From the NCBI GenBank assembly GCA_034509925.1, contig CM067537.1:2598001-2662000 (forward strand): 64,000 nucleotides of DNA. The letters run 5' to 3'. Below the pieces are notes generated by a model. That model was given only the letters and a program-made list of their open reading frames with translations, did no database searches and was not told the DNA's origin. Both the position numbers and the translations under genes were made by a program. This stretch comes from Hirudinaria manillensis. Its lineage: Eukaryota; Annelida; Clitellata; Hirudinida; Hirudinidae. The stretch's first letter is position 1, and each line of letters opens with the position of its first letter. Below are positions 62,901 to 64,000 of this stretch, piece after piece.

Positions 62901-63186
62901 CAGCATTTCCATCAATTTTTTTCATCATTAACAACCACATTAAGTGGCTGTTGACCAAAGATGCTGCATAGTAATTTAAAATTAATTCAATTAACTCTTG
63001 AAATTCAAGGAAGGAGACTTCAGAGCCACTTACGACGAGAGCACCAGGATCGAGAGGCAATACAAACACTACTTCGACTTGACGATACTCAACGACAACT
63101 TCGACGAAGCCTACAACAAACTCAGGAGAGCCATCGAAATGCTGAGCACGGAGCCCCAGTGGGTTCCAATATCATGGGTATACTGA
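50919..63186 (+). CDS. PALS2: PALS2/MPP6-type MAGUK (L27-PDZ-SH3-GUK; Varicose-like)
   Basis: Exons 50919-50949, 51357-51484, 51772-51924, 59068-59223, 59705-59780, 60085-60233, 60671-60802, 61124-61232, 61398-61460, 61720-61881, 62180-62382, 62731-62859, 63010-63186; 555 aa (human PALS2 540). Two L27 modules fill about 11-150; PDZ about 138-220 (ARILAGNMIDKQGLLHVGDI); SH3 about 233-305 (RDNLIPCRDAGLPFKAGDIL, SWWQ); a hook with KKKKKTMY (about 316-323) like the protein 4.1 site; guanylate-kinase-like domain about 352-545 (VARMPPFQRKTLVLIGAQGV, EFMPYVVFI, QWVPISWVY end). MPP2 and PALS2 share these features, so the paralogue is uncertain; fly Varicose is the single homologue. Such proteins organise septate junctions and lateral membranes. 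All phases agree. A retrotransposon sits in intron 3 in antisense without touching an exon. Confidence 0.93.
52205..52310. repeat. AT-rich inverted repeat at the LTR-element insertion site
   Basis: TTATGTTATGTTACATTATG (about 52213-52232) faces AACATAACATAACATAAC (about 52271-52300) across an ATATTAATATATATAATATA core; a hairpin is possible. More GTTATGTTATG copies follow the element (57881 and 57952). Confidence 0.7.
52327..52570 (-). repeat. 3' LTR (element orientation)
   Basis: 244 bp, identical by eye to the other LTR. It contains a (TTAA/AATT)-rich block near its start in element orientation. Confidence 0.95.
52571..52583 (-). other. Polypurine tract
   Basis: AAGGGGAGGGCAA on the minus strand, directly before the 3' LTR and overlapping the pol stop codon. 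Confidence 0.8.
52582..56247 (-). CDS. pol: pol of the Ty3/gypsy element (protease, reverse transcriptase, RNase H, integrase)
   Basis: 1221 codons open without a stop. The frame opens at a TTG, so translation probably depends on a -1 frameshift from gag. Protease: IDTGASASIIQP (aspartate near 69). RT: SPVVLVKKKDGSLRFCVDYR, LKSGYWQV, VMPFGLCNAPATF, and the catalytic YLDDII. RNase H: FILDTDASNCGIG. Integrase: HHCC finger (HLGV...CRNCKNCA), LDVAGPFP and LHSDQGRNFES aspartates, HPQSDGMVERFNR glutamate, and a C-terminal GPY/F module (DWEGPYRIIKKI). All catalytic residues that I can identify are present. It makes and integrates the DNA copy. There is no chromodomain after GPY/F. Confidence 0.95.
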   Translation of the reverse strand: MQNDIPPKTTVLGKIVQSGKLEATGFEGRRSVQQTRNAPLIFHVTALGKESSLGVKGKIGGNEYNMVIDTGASASIIQPKLAESSKITIAENYKLKTATGELVPVQGTTAITVDLGGRSFKQEFMIANITDECILGLDFMRRYGISIDMKGGILQQGTMEIPLHYGGTEVKDTFVKVLQNETIPAQSESLIWGGLEGDYTKFGIGAVEDQSGIGQGLLIGRALVRLNTGRVPLRVMNLSDQKQQIKAGTPIALCRNLERILTLDGSGNKHIKRDTISKPLMDNLLKDLNKTLQKEDYQQAEKLLSEFQDIMAEQDSPLGRTNLVQHQINTAGAKPIRQNPRPLPLATRANAKEMIKEMQDQGVIEPSNSPWSSPVVLVKKKDGSLRFCVDYRKLNEMTLKDSYPLPRIDDTLDTLSGSKIFSTLDLKSGYWQVELHPDDREKTAFSTGEGLWQFTVMPFGLCNAPATFERLMEHILRGLNWKVCLVYLDDIIVVGKTFGEHLDNLREVFSRIREAGMKLSPKKCSLFKKEVKYLGHIVSSEGVSTDPDKVEVVKNWPVPKNIQELQSFLGLCTYYRRFIANFSNIAKSLHELTVKGKPFIWNDSCEKAFDNLKAAMITAPILAYPIPGLPFILDTDASNCGIGSVLSQQVGNEEKVLAFYSRSLSKAERNYCVTRRELLAAVESMKHFQKYLLGQPFLLRTDHASLRWLLNFKNPEGQMARWIEKLQGFQFNIEHRRGQIHNNADALSRRPCQLNCRHCNNAEKKQETEECRQIRITAPEPWTESGLRDLQLRDEALAPILQWMEAGVKPGWQQIAEHGEVTKSYWAQWDSLRISNGLLHRKWETEDGTDYHLQIVLPRSCVSEVLQEFHNGTSGGHLGVNKTIRKVRERFYWLHYKQDVEEWCRNCKNCATSKGPQKKTKGLMQPYNVGVPFERIALDVAGPFPASKKGNRYILVISDYFTKWTEAFALPNQEAENVADALVNNWISRFGVPLELHSDQGRNFESKIFQELCENLGIHKTRTTALHPQSDGMVERFNRTMEQYLSKMVSEQQDDWDRYLPLFLMAYRTAVHKTTGISPSKMTFGREIRLPADMMFGRAEEPKSACDYVSSLRNTLADTHQVARKNISVNSDQAKARYDRQANDISFKENELVWLYNPQRKKGKSPKLQKDWEGPYRIIKKINDVVYRIQKSARTRMKVVHSNRLAKYHGETEQPVRDEQI
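56184..57554 (-). CDS. gag: gag of the Ty3/gypsy element, with N-terminal SAP-like motif and CCHC zinc knuckle
   Basis: 456 aa from an ATG 79 bp inside the LTR. Residues about 8-42 (LRVPDLRRELRNRGLDATGL, then KAEL and RLEEWLLE) fit the helix-turn-helix pattern of a SAP DNA-binding motif. Residues about 105-170 are coiled-coil-like and include about three 18-residue repeats (FQTSMDVLREEVKTD type). A capsid-like region with PLFDGQGPWAVFRHQFE and RGRAAELL follows. A single zinc knuckle CFRCNKPGHLARDC is at about 424-437. Gag forms the particle and packages RNA. The end overlaps pol by 64 nt, with pol in the -1 frame. Confidence 0.93.
   Translation of the reverse strand: MGPKILEDLRVPDLRRELRNRGLDATGLKAELQGRLEEWLLENNHDPSEYEFGAQKEKQWEALQTAIEANNKALDALRSDNNVLRSELICGMDTLRSDVKSDIANFQVAMDVLQEQVKTDVAKFQTSMDVLREEVKTDAAKFQTSMDALREEVKTDVANLRSSKEMADLRKVKAELDALKEEQRMEIEKFKKYNESKTETYGREKTTRPPLFDGQGPWAVFRHQFETAAERNKWTEEEKATELIMVLRGRAAELLQTMLHCKAYSEIAEAMERRFGNGHMLEVHKNELKNRTQKQGETLQELEADVRRLAYLAHPGQSTDFIENIVTDAFIDGIRDVETKMALKIHGKKASHEALAFAISMEAARASIQNSLNVRKIEAQEDKDKEKDNDKNSEIIRRMAEQINNLSKPQGKPRFQEVDRRPRCFRCNKPGHLARDCRTTFPPKQQYWGRSYNQEN
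56223..56229 (-). promoter_or_regulatory. Putative -1 ribosomal frameshift heptamer (C CCA AAA)
   Basis: In element orientation CCCAAAA lies in the gag frame as C-CCA-AAA, matching X-XXY-YYZ. It is inside the 64 nt overlap, and a -1 slip there enters the pol frame. No downstream pseudoknot was worked out. Confidence 0.65.
57616..57632 (-). other. Primer binding site, tRNA-Leu-like
   Basis: One base inside the 5' LTR the minus strand reads TGGTGTCAGGAGTGGGA. Its complement ends TCCTGACACCA, the 3' end expected of an animal tRNA-Leu whose acceptor starts GTCAGGA. The primer identity is inferred from memory of tRNA-Leu ends. Confidence 0.7.
57634..57877 (-). repeat. 5' LTR (element orientation)
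   Basis: 244 bp; in element orientation it starts TGTTGGATCC and ends GGTTACAACA. It is identical to 52327-52570. Confidence 0.95.
57878..59067. other. Remainder of PALS2 intron 3
   Basis: AT-rich palindromic sequence directly after the element (57880-57985), AAT/GAT triplets near 58210-58300, and no coding frame supported. Confidence 0.6.
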
Positions 63187-64000
63187 AGAATGACTGAAAG
63201 TGAAACTGAAAGTAGACCCCCCCTGGCAGAGCTGCTGCCTTGAAGTTCTTTATTGTTTGAATGATTCTGATAAACTCTTAATATGTTCCATGACCATGAT
63301 AAGATTTTTTTATCAGCTAGTCAAAAAAGATTTAAAAAAAAAAAGAAGACGCCCCCTTGAGTCATAAATTCAAATCAAATGTCGATATGATTATCGTGTG
63401 TTTCATTCAAAATGCCAACCTTCCAATTTCTTGCAGCATGAAAGTTGAATGCTAATTTATTCACATGTTTGTATTAACTTAATAATTAATTAATATTAAT
63501 TAACGTCACCTTTCGACTGACTCTGTAACGCAAGACTCTGTAAATCGCTCCAACTATAATAAAACCTTTTTTAAAATTAGATTGGTGATCATTTTACAAA
63601 TTTAAACATATTAAGAGTAACTCCATTGAGATGTTTCGACCTTATGGATCAGAAGATTCAGAGAAAAATGATAGACTATAGAAACTTTATTCTCGTAGAA
63701 GTTTTGGTCAAAGGCAGATATTTATCGAGTGCAGCAGTATTCCTATAAACCTGAAATCTGTTGAGAAGGCACGAGGCAAGAAACTTTACGATTCATTTCT
63801 GATAAAAACTTTGAGTTCAAACTGATAAACTTGAACTTTAACCCCGACGACATCGACAAACCTAATTCAGATGATAATGGCGGCGATGACAAATATATAT
63901 ATCCATCTACGATAGCGACTACAGCAGGCTTCACCCACCTTTGTTAAGAAGCATAGTCGACTTTTAAAAGAACATCATTTCCAAGAACTTAGAAAGTCTT
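63187..64000. other. PALS2 3' flank
   Basis: AATAAA at 63558-63563 is a candidate polyadenylation signal 370 bp after the stop. No other gene recognised; short frames near 63743-63934 match nothing I know. Confidence 0.5.

Overview
This 64 kb window is nuclear DNA from an animal. The genes are split by many short GT-AG introns, are AT-rich and packed with tri- and tetranucleotide repeats, and encode metazoan proteins (two MAGUK scaffolds, an ankyrin/SOCS-box protein, RanBP1, BCKDK, a PICH-type helicase). Short introns, close spacing and only moderate identity to the vertebrate proteins point to an invertebrate; I cannot fix the phylum. All exon boundaries below were read by eye from homology, reading frame and splice sites, and in every gene the phases of consecutive exons agree.

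Layout, left to right. (1) 1-14630, minus: CASK, missing its SH3 end and guanylate-kinase domain off the left edge. (2) 16449-25748, minus: TGFBRAP1, the VPS3-type CORVET subunit, 22 exons. (3) 26265-27574, plus: ankyrin-repeat protein with a C-terminal SOCS box, head-to-head with TGFBRAP1. (4) 28072-30474, plus: RANBP1. (5) 31439-32199, minus: RPS11 (uS17). (6) 32882-35838, plus: BCKDK, head-to-head with RPS11. (7) 36487-47303, minus: ERCC6L/PICH, 21 exons, convergent with BCKDK. (8) 48266-49439: a 1.17 kb hAT element with terminal inverted repeats, a perfect 8-bp target duplication and only the C-terminal piece of a transposase. (9) 50919-63186, plus: PALS2/MPP6-type MAGUK, 13 exons, whose third intron carries (10) 52327-57877, an apparently intact Ty3/gypsy LTR retrotransposon on the minus strand.

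The host genes are housekeeping or scaffold genes and do not form an operon. CASK and PALS2 belong to the same L27-PDZ-SH3-GUK superfamily and flank the cluster in opposite orientation. The least ordinary content is the retrotransposon (identical LTRs, open gag and pol, a -1 slippery heptamer, a SAP-like motif at the Gag N-terminus, a tRNA-Leu-like primer site), the hAT derivative with GC-rich subterminal arrays, a tandem duplication that copied a CASK 3' splice site four times, a frame-supported GC-AG intron in CASK, a possible intronic polyadenylation isoform of RANBP1, and several very regular minisatellites in introns. I saw no CRISPR array, rRNA or convincing tRNA gene.
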